64,000 nucleotides of DNA from assembly GCA_958299035.1 (NCBI GenBank), contig CATQJL010000316.1, positions 45,195,585 through 45,259,584 on the forward strand, given 5' to 3'. Made by a program: the position numbers and the translations under genes. The stretch comes from Cylicocyclus nassatus (lineage: Eukaryota; Nematoda; Chromadorea; Rhabditida; Strongylidae). The notes beneath the pieces are model-generated. The model had not been told where the DNA came from and made no database searches. It saw nothing but the letters and a program-made list of their open reading frames with translations. Positions 37,701-58,118 of the stretch are shown piece by piece; the stretch's first letter is position 1, and every line of letters starts with the position of its first letter.

Positions 37701-38990
37701 TGATGTGCCTACTGAATTAGAAGCTCAGCTGTTTACAACACCGGCAAGGAAACTTGTTTGGTTGGTGTTCCAGCCATTATTTTATGCGTTTCGTCCCTTG
37801 ATCATCTATAAGAAAGCACCCACTGATCTAGAGATTATTAATGCCATAATCCAGGTAAATCGAGCTTATTGTTGGAAATAATTTGAGCATATGAAAAGTA
37901 GTCGGTGTGTTCTTTGTAGTAGCAGAAATGTCAAAAAATTCATGAGAACACTTCTAATTATGACTAGTTGCAGATAGCTTTCGATTTATTTGTTCTGCGA
38001 TTTTTTGGATATCGATCTCTTGCGTATCTCATTATTGGTACACTAGTTGCCATGGGAGTTCATCCCAGTGCGGGTCATTTTGTATCGGAACATTACGTCT
38101 TCAAGGAAAACCAAGAAACCTACAGGTTTGACTTACCCATTATGCAATTGATCCTTGAAGGTGCCATCCACCCAAAATGACTATGGTGAGATTTTGATGA
38201 TGTATGATAGCGGAGCCCTAAACAGGTAATCATCAAGATGTAAAAGACGAATTTTGAAGCGAGAAAGTCGCTTCAGAAGCTAGAAGCGGCCACGAGGTTC
38301 CCGTCCATCAGTTGTGTGCTCTGAAGAAAACGTCCAAAATCAAGCTTTGATGTATCTAGAACTGAAATAAATCCGTGCTCCATTACGATCATTAAATTTT
38401 CCACATTTTCATCTACCGTGAAGTCTTTTGTGATCCCGACCTCCTCAGACCACCCACGTGATGGGGGAGCTACTTCAACCGGTTCTTCCTGGAGCGATTT
38501 TCTCGCTTCGGGATTCATCTTTTGCGGCGCGACTGGCTATTACTTAGTTAGGGGCTCCGCTATATATATATAGCATCATAATCTCACCATCCTCAATGTG
38601 GTTGGGCGGTGCTTCTAAATTATGTTACAGTTACTACGGACCGTGGAATTTGTGCACGTTCAATGTGGGATACCACGTTGAACACCATGATTTTCCATAC
38701 ATACCCGGAAGGAACTTGCCTAAGGTTTCAAGGTTCTAAATGAATATTCCCGAATTATCACTTCATTTCAGGTTTCACAAATTGCTCCCGAGTTCTATGA
38801 GGGATTGCACACACACTCCTCCTGGACAAAAGTGCTTTTCGACTTTGTTTTTTCTCCAGATATGGGACCGTACATGCGTCTCAAAAGAAAGGCATCAGTA
38901 GCGCAAACATTCCAAGCAAGACATGCTTTACTCGAATATTTCCAGGCGGTGGGTATTACGGCTACTTACAGCTTCCGAGCCAATCCCTAG
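34728..38990 (+). CDS. DEGS1: Sphingolipid delta-4 desaturase (dihydroceramide desaturase, DEGS family), 8 exons, 349 aa
   Basis: Exons: 34728-34832, 34928-35009, 36840-36970, 37023-37116, 37682-37854, 37974-38125, 38631-38724, 38772-38990; all phases agree. DEGS enzymes are ER membrane di-iron desaturases that put the 4,5-trans double bond into dihydroceramide to make ceramide. The three histidine boxes are present: HDISHN (91-96), HVEHHRYLG (130-138) and HVEHHDFP (261-268). [30 protein letters not shown] and the stretch before EHY are also DEGS hallmarks. The protein starts [10 protein letters not shown], matching the N-myristoylated start of DEGS proteins. Its length is slightly above the usual ~320 because of a longer C-terminus. 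An alternative exon 3 acceptor (start 36846) would remove two residues. Introns 2 and 6 carry MITEs. Caenorhabditis elegans ttm-5 and F33D4.4 are the expected relatives; I cannot say which is the ortholog. Confidence 0.95.
35360..35690. mobile_element. GGCAGCGTCCC MITE in desaturase intron 2
   Basis: CAGGCAGCGTCCCGGCAAAA pairs with ATCATTTTGATGGGACGCTG followed by CCTT. Termini resemble the 61142-61567 element (GGCAGTGTCTCACCAAA), so they form one broad family. Confidence 0.7.
36237..36461. mobile_element. CGCGATTTGGCAAT palindromic MITE, diverged copy 2 (desaturase intron 2)
   Basis: CCCTGGGCATATCTCGAGTG through CACGCGATCTGGCAATCT at the left and TTTTGCCAAATGTCGCGACT through GAGGTATGCCCAGGG at the right. 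Internal text such as GATAAAATGCCCTATCTTCC is shared with the 51186 copy. Confidence 0.75.
38183..38591. mobile_element. MITE in desaturase intron 6, with long antisense ORF
   Basis: Outer arms ATGGTGAGATTTTGATGATG through AGCGGAGCCCTAA (38183-38222) are mirrored at 38549-38591. Inner arms contain GAAGCGAGAAA(G/A)TCGCT. The minus strand inside is open for 81 codons (38273-38518) but resembles no family I know. Confidence 0.75.
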
Positions 38991-39080
38991 TTTTGCAGAT
39001 TTTCAAGCACAGCGGGTTCAGTGATATCAGGCAATTAATCAGGCATTATATGGAAGTCAACAATAACAAAGAACATGCTA

Positions 39081-39086
39081 AATAAA
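39081..39086 (+). terminator. Poly(A) signal of the desaturase
   Basis: AATAAA lies about 90 bases after the stop codon at 38988-38990, a normal nematode 3' UTR length. No other canonical signal was noticed closer. Confidence 0.55.
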
Positions 39087-39513
39087 TTTTTAATCACTCA
39101 TATATTCATTCATAAAGTATTAGTTTTACGGTTTTTACCGACCCTTTTCTTTGTCGAGTTGAAATTATGCGACTCAGACAATTGCGTACCGCTTACCAGG
39201 ATTTCCGAGGGGGGACAAAAAAATTTCCTCGTATGGAAGGTGCGTGGAGGAGCCACGACCTCAAAATATTTTCAAAGACTTAGCTGAATTTTCAAAAAAT
39301 TCGCAAATTATTTCGATTATTTCAAAGTGTAAGCAAGTCACTTGCACATTTTTTATTACAAGCAAGTAATTTTCAAAAATTTCGTGACGTTCTCAGAGTA
39401 TATGTAGCTTGCTTTCTTGACAAGAAACAGGTTACCCTAATCGTTATTTCTGTTTCTGTAAGTATTTTACAAGAAATACCTTTTCAATAAGAGGCCATTC
39501 AAGATGAAGTATA

Positions 39514-40191
39514 CGGGGTGTCCCAAAAAATGTGAACACTGTTTGATTGTTAATAACTTCCTTGCTTTCATGTCTTTCGCCGAGCTTGAGGCACCATTCT
39601 ATAGAGCGAGGTTTAACTTAGATTTACAGTTGGAGCGAATCGTTGATTGCTCTTCGTTACTGTAGGATTACGGTGGGAACTTCGACAAGGATTTTAGGCC
39701 ATTGGAGGTTATATTCTGCCTCGAAACAAAACCAAACAAGCCCAAAAACTTCTACACTATGGTAATGGAAGCCGCTGATTTCGAATATGAAATTTAACTA
39801 TGCTGTGATGCTTCTTTCCATCTTTATCCCAGGTAAACAGTAACAACTGAATTTCCAGCATTTGTCAGAAATGTGACTACATCGTCAAAAAAGCCAAAAA
39901 CACTCGTTAAAGGTTGCGCAATGGAATCAGCGTGCAAGAAACCCTAGTACGCGATTTTTCAGATTTTGAAAAAATCTTTTGTTAAAGTCATGTATTTCAC
40001 AATAACTCCACATGCTAGAAGTTCATACCGTAATCCTACAGTAGCGAACAGCGATCGGTGATCCGCTCCATGCTACAAATCTAAGTTCAACCTCGCTCTG
40101 CAGAATGTTGCCTCAAGCTCGGCGAAAGACTTGAAAGAAACGGAGCTATGAACAATCAAACAGTGTTCACATTTTATTGGGACACCCTGTA
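39514..40191. mobile_element. GGGTGTCCC inverted-repeat element, copy 1
   Basis: GGGTGTCCCAAAAAATGTGA at the left and its inverse at the right lead into roughly 160-bp inverted arms, including TTTCGCCGAGCTTGAGGC and CTGTAGGATTACGGT. It has Tc1/mariner-like non-autonomous structure. A second full copy is at 47772-48425. Confidence 0.85.
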
Positions 40192-40519
40192 TGTTGCTTT
40201 ACTCACTAGTGAATGTTGATCTCAAAACTACAATTTTTATCAGCGAAACGCTCCTTTCCGAAGTTCATAATTTGCCATGGTAACACTTCAGTTCGATGTA
40301 CAGAGGCACTGCAGTACGCTCTGTCATTGTAGAACGTGCAGCGGGGGTAGGGTCCATCATCGCGCAGAAGATCACATGTTCAAACTTCAAGCGCGCATCT
40401 TTGTTTCCGATGCCGTAGCCTTCTAAAGCACTTCGCAAAGTTTCAAATCAGCATTCATTCTCACAGCAACATATATCTCATCGCGAACGGGCACTTTTGA
40501 AAAAAACATTCCTCGTTAG

Positions 40520-40560
40520 TATTAGGTTGGTGCAAAAATAATGGCCGATTTTCCAAGCCT
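40520..40560. repeat. Solo mariner-like end
   Basis: TATTAGGTTGGTGCAAAAAT is a typical mariner-type terminus. The opposite end was not found. Confidence 0.35.
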
Positions 40561-40776
40561 CTTCTCAGGGCTATCTTTATCCCTCAGAATATCTTCTTTG
40601 AAATACGTATGGCATACCACTGAGAAGCTGTTCTTATGCTCCTTCTAATGGTTGTCAACGCGGGCTTCTATCCTTATCTGTCAAAAAGTTACTGGGCTTC
40701 AATTAACTGCATCCTCAGAATTTCATTGGCTTTTAAGAGTATGTGCAGTGCGTTGTCTGGAGCGCCGCATATACTT

Positions 40777-41385
40777 CAGGGTGTCCAAAATTAGATACAC
40801 ACTTTGCAGTTGCTGTTACCTCTCTTCCTACAAAGTCTTTTCCTTAGCTTCCGTACTGTTCGTTAGAGTAGGTTCAAGCCAGATCGGTTAGATCTCTCTG
40901 TTACTGTAGGATTAGGTAGGAACTTTGAAGGTTTTAAGGCAACAGTGGCTATAGCTTGCCCCAGAATGAAAAGCTGAAACTTTATCATTTGGCTAAAATG
41001 AGTTGCTGATTATGAATCTAAAATTCGCACATTATCGTTAGCCTTTTTTTCTCACATAAGTTATGCCAGGTAAAGCGCAGCAATGCTAAAAAAAATATGG
41101 CGATTTGATCATTAAGAAGCTTAGCCCGCGAAAACTTGTCTGATCAGCATTCAAGCAGTGCACAAAGTTCTAGATTCTAAAATTTTTATTCAAACGGCTT
41201 ATTTTGCAAAGGCGCGCATATTGTAAGTTCCTACCGTGAATTTGCAGTGATCGAGATCGATCGCTGATTTACATTACACTGTAAATCCGAATTTAGTTTT
41301 ATAGATTGATACCTGATGCTAAACGAAAGACTTTTTGAAAGAGAGGTATTAACGATTTAAAATTGTATATTTTTGGACACCCAGT
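40777..41385. mobile_element. Diverged GGGTGTCC inverted-repeat element
   Basis: CAGGGTGTCCAAAATTAGAT at the left and ATTTTTGGACACCCAGTA at the right, with internal TTACTGTAGGATTAGGTAGG shared with the GGGTGTCCC family. Confidence 0.65.
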
Positions 41386-41748
41386 ATGTCTTGTGCTCGG
41401 ATAGAGCAGGTAAAGTGGGATAGAAATGATTAAAAGTCGGTGTCCATATCTGCCTTTGACCCATGTACAATAAAAAGCGTCCAAGGACAGCATAAAACTG
41501 AAAATCATTGAATTTCAACCTTAGAAACTTCAATTCTTTTAGTTGAAAACTTTTTGTAAAAGAATTGAACTCCAGTTTAAGAATGTGTTACATGGATACG
41601 ACTCCACAAGATTAAAATATTAGTTTTATCGGCACTGCATATATACATTTGATGTGGCGAAGTGACTGATGTTTCATACTCGTATTATTTTGAACAAGAT
41701 GTTATTCAAGACCGACAGAGATTAGGAGCAGTTGCTTGTGAGCAAATT

Positions 41749-50006
<8,258 letters not shown>

Positions 50007-50021
50007 TTCCTTCTGGGCACT

Positions 50022-50032
50022 TGTGATTCTCT
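50022..50032 (-). promoter_or_regulatory. Possible trans-splice acceptor upstream of glycerol kinase
   Basis: On the minus strand ACACCTTCAG precedes the glycerol kinase ATG by roughly 20-25 bases. It could be a spliced-leader acceptor or the 3' end of an upstream 5' UTR intron. The sequence alone does not decide. Confidence 0.35.
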
Positions 50033-51185
50033 GAAGGTGTAACGAAGTAAGTTCAACTAGTGATCATGAATGAGAAATAGTGCAGTGAAGCAGCCACCTT
50101 TTGAGTGATCTGACGAACAAATGAGAAGTACGACTGGGTGAATGGTTTGAATCTTTTAATGATAGAGTTCATAAGTGAGAAATATGATGTTATCAGATGA
50201 GATTGGAAAATTATCCGAGGAGTTTATGGACAAACTTCAACAGAGAAAGTAGGCATCGATCTTTACACTTTAAAAAAATCTTGCTACTTACCGTGCTCGT
50301 GGAATTCGGCCAAAACCAGTCTTTATCAATCTCTGCTCATCAAGAACAATGTTCACACATGCCGCGTTAGGATAATTAGCTCAGAAAGTGTTCAGATAAG
50401 GTAACCTTATACTATCATATCGTTCAATGTAGCATCATAATAGTTTGATAAAGGTTACATATGAGTTTAATGCCTAAAAGCGTAGGTTTCTGAAGTTTTT
50501 TTTCTATTCTGCAAAAAGCATATCGCAAACTTTGCTGTGAATGAATTTGATGAATGAATTGCCATATATTCTTGCAAGAACTCTCGTTAAGTGAGCAAAG
50601 AACACGATTATCTCCAAAAAATAAGGCCGACCTGCTGTGACCTACACCCAAGACTATGAATGAGCTAACTGGTGTGAATGTCTCTTTCAAAAATTCACAT
50701 TTTTTGCCTTGCATTCGGAAAATCGCCATGATTCATCCTTCTGAAATAACTCTAAATACGCATAAAAAGGCTAGATTTTGATTTTTTATATCCAAAAATT
50801 TGCAGGTTGAACAGTTCCGCTGAAAAAATTTGCAGGTTCGACTGCAAAAATTTTTGGTGCTCTCTCGTTATCGGGACTCATTTTTCAAGAAAGGATATTG
50901 TTTCTTTTCTTGTACTAAATTTGGTCATAACTCAGAAGAAGGAGTGCTAATCTCCTGCCACGCGTCAAAAAAAATTGACATGTCATCTACTTGTTCAACA
51001 GGCTTCAACAAGAGGTTTACTACCGGCCATTGTAAGCTCAGGCTGTTTTTTATTCAATATAACCCCACTTTTGTAAAAGTTCCAAAAATGAACATTAATA
51101 TTATAAGGATGACATCCTGTTCAATACATTAGATTTGCACAAAAGAGAAAAGTGGGCTATTTTCCGTTATCTAAGCGGGAATAAA

Positions 51186-51412
51186 GGGCCAGGCATACTT
51201 CACGCGATTTCAGTCGCACGCGATTTGGCAATTTGCCAGAAGTCTTCAGATCCATCACTGGCACACTGCACATGCATAGTGTATATAACCTACGCGAATC
51301 GATAAGATGCCCTATCTTCTGCACATTTAAAATGTGTTTACAGTGAGTTATGGACAGTTGGAATATTGCCAAATCGCGTCGCGAATGAAATCGCGTGAAG
51401 TATGCCCGGCCC
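51186..51412. mobile_element. CGCGATTTGGCAAT palindromic MITE, copy 3
   Basis: GGGCCAGGCATACTTCACGC through ACGCGATTTGGCAATTTG at the left and AATATTGCCAAATCGCGTCG through GTATGCCCGGCCC at the right. This is the best-preserved copy in the window. Confidence 0.85.
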
Positions 51413-54163
51413 AGCGACAGCCAGCTGCTTCAAGCCATCATTTATATCCTTCCTTTGTTGAATCATTTGCAAAAGAGAATATGTTTTTTGAATCATTGCT
51501 GAAATCGAACAGGAGTTAATAGACATTTTAGATTGTTTTGCTTTTATAAAATCCTTCAAACAGTATTTGACTCATTTCAAATGCTCTCGTACCTTAACGA
51601 AAATGTTTTCAAAACTAATGTGTCGAACTAGGCCAAATGTGTTGATTTTCATTCTGTCACGTGGCAGGAGACAGTCGTCTTATGGTAAAAAAAATCCTAG
51701 GCTGAAGACCTTATTCCATGAGAATCATCTGAAAGATGGGTCCATTATAACGGAACAGTACCTTTTTTTAATTTAAAAAAACAGCAAATAAACGAACAAA
51801 CCGTAGGATCATTTGCAAACTGTCTAAAATCATGAAAAGTCATACGCACCATAAGTAAAAGAAAAACAAGAGAAAGTTTCCAAAGCGATAATTCATCTGC
51901 CGTGTGGCATGCATAAAATGTTCGTTGAATGCAATTCATCAAAGTGACGTCTTTGATTTTCCGTCATCTTTCACACCAGTGCGCTCATTCTACAAGCAGA
52001 ACTTTCGATCGCTTCGTTCTATGAACTCTGAAACAATTTTTGAGATTGGAATGCGGATCCACCTGATTTATACTACATTCCAAAGTGTGCTCATTGGATA
52101 GAAGAACTTTTATCGAGGCAAGAAGAATCAGCAGCTTTCTCGACTTTGGTGGAACTGTTTTACGAATATTGTAAACACAATGTCTAAATCCGTATCAGGC
52201 AGCCATCTTGGTATTGCTTTAGGATTACAGGATATTTGCTTTTTCCAAAAAAGGCCAAGCTCATGTATTGCTAATAAAATCAAACAGATTTTCATACTGT
52301 CATAAGAAAATGGTTTTTTTTTCTAGTAAACCTTGCAAGTTTTTTTTCAAAGAGTTTTCAAAGTTTTTTTTCAAGTTTTTTTTTTCAGCATCAAAGAGTA
52401 CTTTCTAATCCAATGGTTTTACAAAATTAAGACGGAAGCGGACGTTAAACTAGAAATCTTTATATACGCAGCTGCTGAATGCCACTTTACAACCAGATAT
52501 AAGCACGTGCTTTCTTCATCATTTTGGCAGCGAGAGCGAACCGGAGCACAAAGAAAGCGGAAAATACTTCCAGGATGATTTTTAACAAAAGCACAGACTT
52601 AAAACAGTATCATAAAACGTTAAATTTCAATGTAAAGTTAAAGTTTGATTGAATAACGTAGTTCAGATGTTGTTGACTTTACGATCACTATGTCCATAAA
52701 GGTCACAAATGAAGTAATACATTGCATCTGCTGCGGTGGCAACATTTTTTACGTAAAAATCGTGTGTAAAAATCTGTGATGTTCTTCTGAAAATGACAAA
52801 CGCAAGCATCACTGTCATAATTCTGCTGTCATTCTTCTTGAAAATCTTTTCCAACACTTACATCAGTTCAGTGATTTGCTTTGATTACGCATCTATGGCA
52901 AAACGGAGCAGAGGGGAATACAAAAATTGATGAAAGCATTTGGATGTGAATGTAATACCTATAAGCACCGTAATTTTTATCAATTTGTTTTGCTCAGTGG
53001 AAAGAACTCCCAAATTCCATACAGATTGCTACAACCTTTTAGAAGAATTTTTTGGCAAATTTTCGGTAGCATTTACATACAGCGAATGTTGCGTCTTTGC
53101 CAAAATTTTGCTTGCCGCGTGTATTTGGATAGTTAGTGCACAAAGATAATTCGAGATAGTATTGTCTTAAATGTCTGTGGGATAATCTTTTAAAGTCTTC
53201 CAGTGAAATAGCAAAAGATATTCAGAATATGTTTAAAAAATAGAAATAAATAATTAAAAATCAAGCATATCAAGAAGCATGGAGTTCGTTCATGGTAGCC
53301 AATTGGAATACATGGAAACAAGTCATTTCTTGCAGTTAAGAGAGAGTTAAGTACAGATTGCTTGGAACCATTCAGTAATGGGAAATTCTTAATTATAATT
53401 GTAACTTTTGTAAAAAAAAAGACGATGAGCAAATCTGTGGCAGCATATTTATGTTCTCGAAGGTTGCACTATCTAGATTTGCGTTCGTAGATGTCATGTA
53501 AGGACAAAGATCTCTTAGAAATTACAACGATGAGCTAGCATAAATCGCTCGTGCGTCAGGTGGCACAAATGACCCGGAATTCAACCCAATACATAAATCT
53601 CAAACCAAATAAAGCTCATATTTATGAGTTACGGTAGAATTTTGGAGATCAATGCAATATGCGAGTGAATTTATAATCTAGAGGCTGTCGATATGCTTGA
53701 TGGATAAGACGGGTGCGAAATGCTGTTTGCTGTGTACTACGGCGACAAACACCACTGCGACGGAAATAAAATATGTTTCTCGATCAAGATGTCCAGTAGC
53801 TTTTTCATCGGCCATTCCTCTCCCGTTTATGCCATCGAAAGAATCATAAAATTCAGCGCATTTCAGCTTCGAACTATCAACTTATGCTCTGTCTTGAGAC
53901 TTCAAGGAGTAACCTTAGACTCGTTTTGCTCCAATACCTCGGTAGAGGTAAATTATCTCAAGAATTACATTGGTGAAAGTACTTAGCATCACATTAATCA
54001 TAGAAGAGTTTCGCAATCCAGCTGCGCACTTACAAAGGCAAGCATACTCAGATCACGCAGATGTTTGATTTTGGGCACAAGTTGGGCCAAACAGTATGCA
54101 ACATTTGTTGTTTATGGAGCAGTAACAACGATTTGTAAAGGCTTACTTTTTTCCTTGCAAAAA
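51413..54163. other. No gene recognised
   Basis: AT-rich sequence. Plus-strand open segments at about 51904-52101, 52389-52578, 52940-53149 and 53720-53986 have occasional AG/GT borders but no family resemblance, and they do not join in phase to one another in any convincing way. Confidence 0.35.
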
Positions 54164-54595
54164 AGGATACCAGACCGTAGTAGCGAACCGAAATGATATA
54201 GATATCATTCAATGCGTCTTATTGAGTTGATATCAAATCTATCTTTCCTGTCTACTACGAGGTTCTCTAGAAGAAGCTATGGGCGTTTGAATGTCCAAAT
54301 TTGGCAGACATTCAGTGCCACATCTTCAGGAACTATTCGTTCAAAGAAGACGCTTACTCATGTGTTCGGTGTTGGTATGCATTTCTTGTAAGTGTACTCA
54401 AAACCTTGCAAACTGATTACTCCGAAGCAGTTTTTAAAGCGCATTACGCATCAAAATTCCAACAATCTCACATCTTTAAACGCTCATAGATTCTTCTAAA
54501 GAAGCTCGTAGCAGATAGGATAGATTTGGAATCAGCTCATTAAGACGCATCTAATGATATATCATTTTGGTTCGCCACTGCGACCTGGTATCCTT
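54164..54595. mobile_element. GGATACCAG inverted-repeat element
   Basis: AAGGATACCAGACCGTAGTA through CATTCAATGCGTCTTATTGA is mirrored by TCATTAAGACGCATCTAATG through CTGCGACCTGGTATCCTT. A related element is at 59910-60760, and decayed pieces lie near 24600 and 30200. Confidence 0.75.
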
Positions 54596-56200
54596 CTCTT
54601 GTTAGGACCTCAGCATTAGCATTATTCTCGTTTCTCTAATTTTCAAAAAAATGGGCATTCAGCAGTAGAAAGGATAAATAAAAACTTATTTTCAGGCCTT
54701 TCATGCTACTGATACAAGTTGTCAAACTTCAGAGTTCAAGCATTTGACAATTGCAAGAAAAAATGGAAAGCTGCTTTTGATATTCTTTTCGTATTGTCGT
54801 AATTGCACAGATATGTCGAAACTCAATGGTGTTTACGATCTAACTTTACTTGGAATTCTTGACAAAACAGTTAGTTTTGCGAAAAAATATCTAATGATTG
54901 TAGATACTTCCTGTGAAAAGCCTGGGCGAGCCTTTGGAAGACTGCATCTTTTTTTGCATCAAGTCTATTGATACAAATCTGGTACAGTTCAGGTGCCTGA
55001 TACACTGGAGGTTAACCACAAGTAAAGTTCTCAAACCATTTCCACTCAAAAATCAACTGCAATCCCATTTCTTTCTAAGTGTTGATAAATAACCGTTTGT
55101 CTCCTCTATTATGCTCACACCGATAAAGTGTTCAGGCTGATTTTTATCCGACAGTTCAGCCATAGAAATTTCGCAGTTTTACTTTACAAACTCCACAACT
55201 TTATGTGCATTTTCGAAACATTTTTACACAAGACCTGTATACAGTTGAAATCATGCCAGAAATTCTGGTAGAATGCTATAAACTTCTATGGAGTACAACG
55301 CGCAGTGATTGTGAGTAAATTGAAAATTGTACAGTTTCTAGAAAATCGGATTTTCGAAAACAAACGTATGCTAAGTATGTAAAAGTGCTTATCTCAAAAT
55401 AACACTAGGTTTTGGGGCCGTTTCGAAAAATTGGTCCATGGCTTGTTTCCTACGCTAATTCCTATTTTAATAGACTATCATTCGACATCAGCAGAGTTCC
55501 TCTTACTAATACGTTACCATTCGCTTTGTGTTTACGCGCATGACCTCAATTTGTCATATAGATCCGGAACCTACAAGCATAACGGTATCCAAATCGCATG
55601 CGTTTGCTGCTGATTATCGTCTTTATTGTTGGCCTAAAATCGAAATACTTAAGTGTTTATTCCTGCATTGCCACAACATCACCGGAAGAGCGAGGTATTT
55701 TTTCACATTTTTATTACCGATAAAGTATAATGTGGCCTTCTGGCTACAACTACGAGAAATCGATTTGTTTATCTTTTTTCGGGAGATGATCACATTATGT
55801 GTAGTAGTGATAGTAAGCACTTCTATACATAATTATTCTCTATTGAAGCCGATTTCTTTTGTATTTCCATACTCTAAAACCCACAATTATCGTTGATAAA
55901 GTTCAAAATCCACATTTTTATAATCTGTTGAGAGAAATGTGCACACGAGTTTTACTTGCTACAACAAAAGATCCTAGAAACTCCATTTTGTCTCAAGCCA
56001 GAATATAATGTAATTGTGTCAAATGAATGTTCCTCTTCGTCAACTATTCCTCAAGTATCATCCTCTTGTTCTGATTGTGAGATGTTTGTCAAATGCCGTT
56101 ATCATTACTCAGCCTATTTTATTCTATATTTAACGCAGCCTGAGTTCTCTTTTCTCGTATATTTAATTCTTAGTTGTTCTCTGAATTCAGCGTGGTCTTC
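54596..56200. other. No gene recognised
   Basis: A plus-strand segment after TTATTTTCAG (about 54696) is open for about 90 codons to 54971 (contains SCQTSEFKHLTIARKNGK) and could be an exon, but no partner exon or family was found. The rest is AT-rich. Confidence 0.3.
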
Positions 56201-56227
56201 AAAACTCGAAAATAGAGTTTTTCTAAA

Positions 56228-57058
56228 TTTATTAGATCGGTCTAAAGTTTTGCCAGTTTTTTTGAATCCACTGGCAAATACGGTAGAATAAAGATAAACA
56301 AACACTCCAATTCAGAGCTTCCTCTTCCAAGCTATGTTCTCAGCGTGATGCATTGTGAGGGTGCTGAGATCGCTGATATCTACAATTCATCGCTTTCACC
56401 ATGTGCAATATTTGGCAGTTTTCAATTTTTCCCAATACTTCCGAGAGAGCTTTGATAGCCAGCAGATATTGTAAACCTGTTGCTAATTGAAACAATTTTT
56501 CTTCTTTTTCAGCTACTCTCTTAGAATTTTGCTAAAGAATTCTCCAGAAGCCTTAAGTTGTCGCGAAATCACATCAGCTGTTATCGCGAAACACTGCACT
56601 ACATTGAAAGTTCAGCTCTCGATTATTACTATCAGTAACCTTACAAAGTAGATGAGCGATTTTCGCTTCAAAATGCGACATTTTGGAAACATAGGATAGG
56701 TCAGTGCGCGGTCGTAAAATTAAAAAAATAATGCAATCTCCCTTCACGTGTTTGAAAAGAAAATACAGCTAAACCGTATACCATTTCATGTGATACGAGG
56801 TTCACTTTGATGACTTCAAAAAGTTTGGATTTGTGGAAGACAAGGCGCAGCGCTAAGAATTTGCTTCAGTTGGCGTAAGGGGTTTACCCTATCTGCTGGC
56901 TATCAAAGCCCCCCAAAAGTTTCGGATTGAATGAGGCTTATAAGAGAAAGAAATCCTGCATTGGATACAGCTTGAAATGTTTGTTTATCTTTACTCTACT
57001 GTATTTGCCGGTGGATTCAAAAGCCGACGACACGTTTGAGTCGACCTCATATTAAAAA
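56228..57058. mobile_element. Long inverted-repeat element
   Basis: 56228-56312 is the inverted counterpart of 56972-57058 (TGTTTGTTTATCTTTACTCT and TTTGCCGGTGGATTCAAAA). A second inner pair, CTTTGATAGCCAGCAGATAT near 56450 and TATCTGCTGGCTATCAAAGC near 56898, shows that the arms extend inward. Confidence 0.7.
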
Positions 57059-57210
57059 TTCCAAACTTGGCGATCGATTCTGATTTGAAGCTGTGGATAT
57101 TCAGCAAGGTGTGAGACTTCTGCCATTGCAGCATATGACAGCTCGCTTAAGGATTATTAATCCAGCTGCAGCAAACCATTTTATAATTAAGCTCTTAGAC
57201 TTCTTCAGGA

Positions 57211-57459
57211 TCAATAGTCAACAAGCACTTTATAATCTTCAATCATAGTCATCGAACGATGTGATCTTACCCCTTTCCGACAAGCGGATAGCAACACTAA
57301 AAGATGGTTTCTCTTCTGGCACATTAAAACTTCACGATCTCCCTTTTGAGCGAGTGCTGCACAGCAATGATCAATTGCACCGTGCCCTTCCTCATGGAAT
57401 CCGAATTTTGTATACAGTTTCGCGTCACAGGAAACAGAAGAGGAGAGATTTTGAAGCAA
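57211..57459 (-). CDS. Unrecognised minus-strand open segment with possible exon
   Basis: The minus strand has an 82-codon open frame with a Cys/His-containing stretch (EEGHGAIDHCCAALAQKG) followed by a good donor (AAAGG|GTAAGA). No convincing acceptor or neighbouring exon was found, and the plus strand is also open over the same bases. I do not recognise a family. It is recorded as a possible exon only. Confidence 0.15.
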   Translation of the reverse strand: MLQNLSSSVSCDAKLYTKFGFHEEGHGAIDHCCAALAQKGDREVLMCQKRNHLLVLLSACRKGVRSHRSMTMIEDYKVLVDY

Positions 57460-58118
57460 TTTTATATTGGAGAAAAGGGTTAGAAGGATTCAGGTAGACA
57501 ATGCGAAGGTCAAGATATAGTAGTGTAATAACTACGTGTGATCATATATGTAATATAACACATATATTGGAAATTTTGGCAATCCTAGTTAGGTGGCATT
57601 AGGATGGAAATAGCCACCCTAATCTGAAACAAGAGTCAGGCTCTTAATTCACTCAAACTTTCGACTTTGTGCTTTGTTGTTGCTTACCATCGAGTGCGAA
57701 CACACCACGTTTGGTGCCATAACACCTTCAAACGATTCATTTCTTCACCCGTCATCATGAGGATATAATCAAGAAAAAATGCTTGTGGAGCTGTTCAAAA
57801 CGAATTTCTACTTTTTTATTTGCTCCTATACCCATGAGCGGGTGTACCAACTAATATGGACTCATACTGCCTGGAAGAGAGACTTTGTCTACTGTTTTGA
57901 ATAATCAACTATGAGTTCTGCGCTTTGAGCAAGGTCGTGTTTGAGCAGCACCTTCATGTAATACGAAAAGTTGTTGAGAGCAGGGACCTCTTTGAGTAAG
58001 GAAGTTTTATGACATTTATTGAGAAATTATTGAAATTGAGAAATATTACTGAGAAAATTATTGGGAAAACTATTCTCAACATTTCCACGGTGATATCGTT
58101 TCACTACACAAATTTTAG

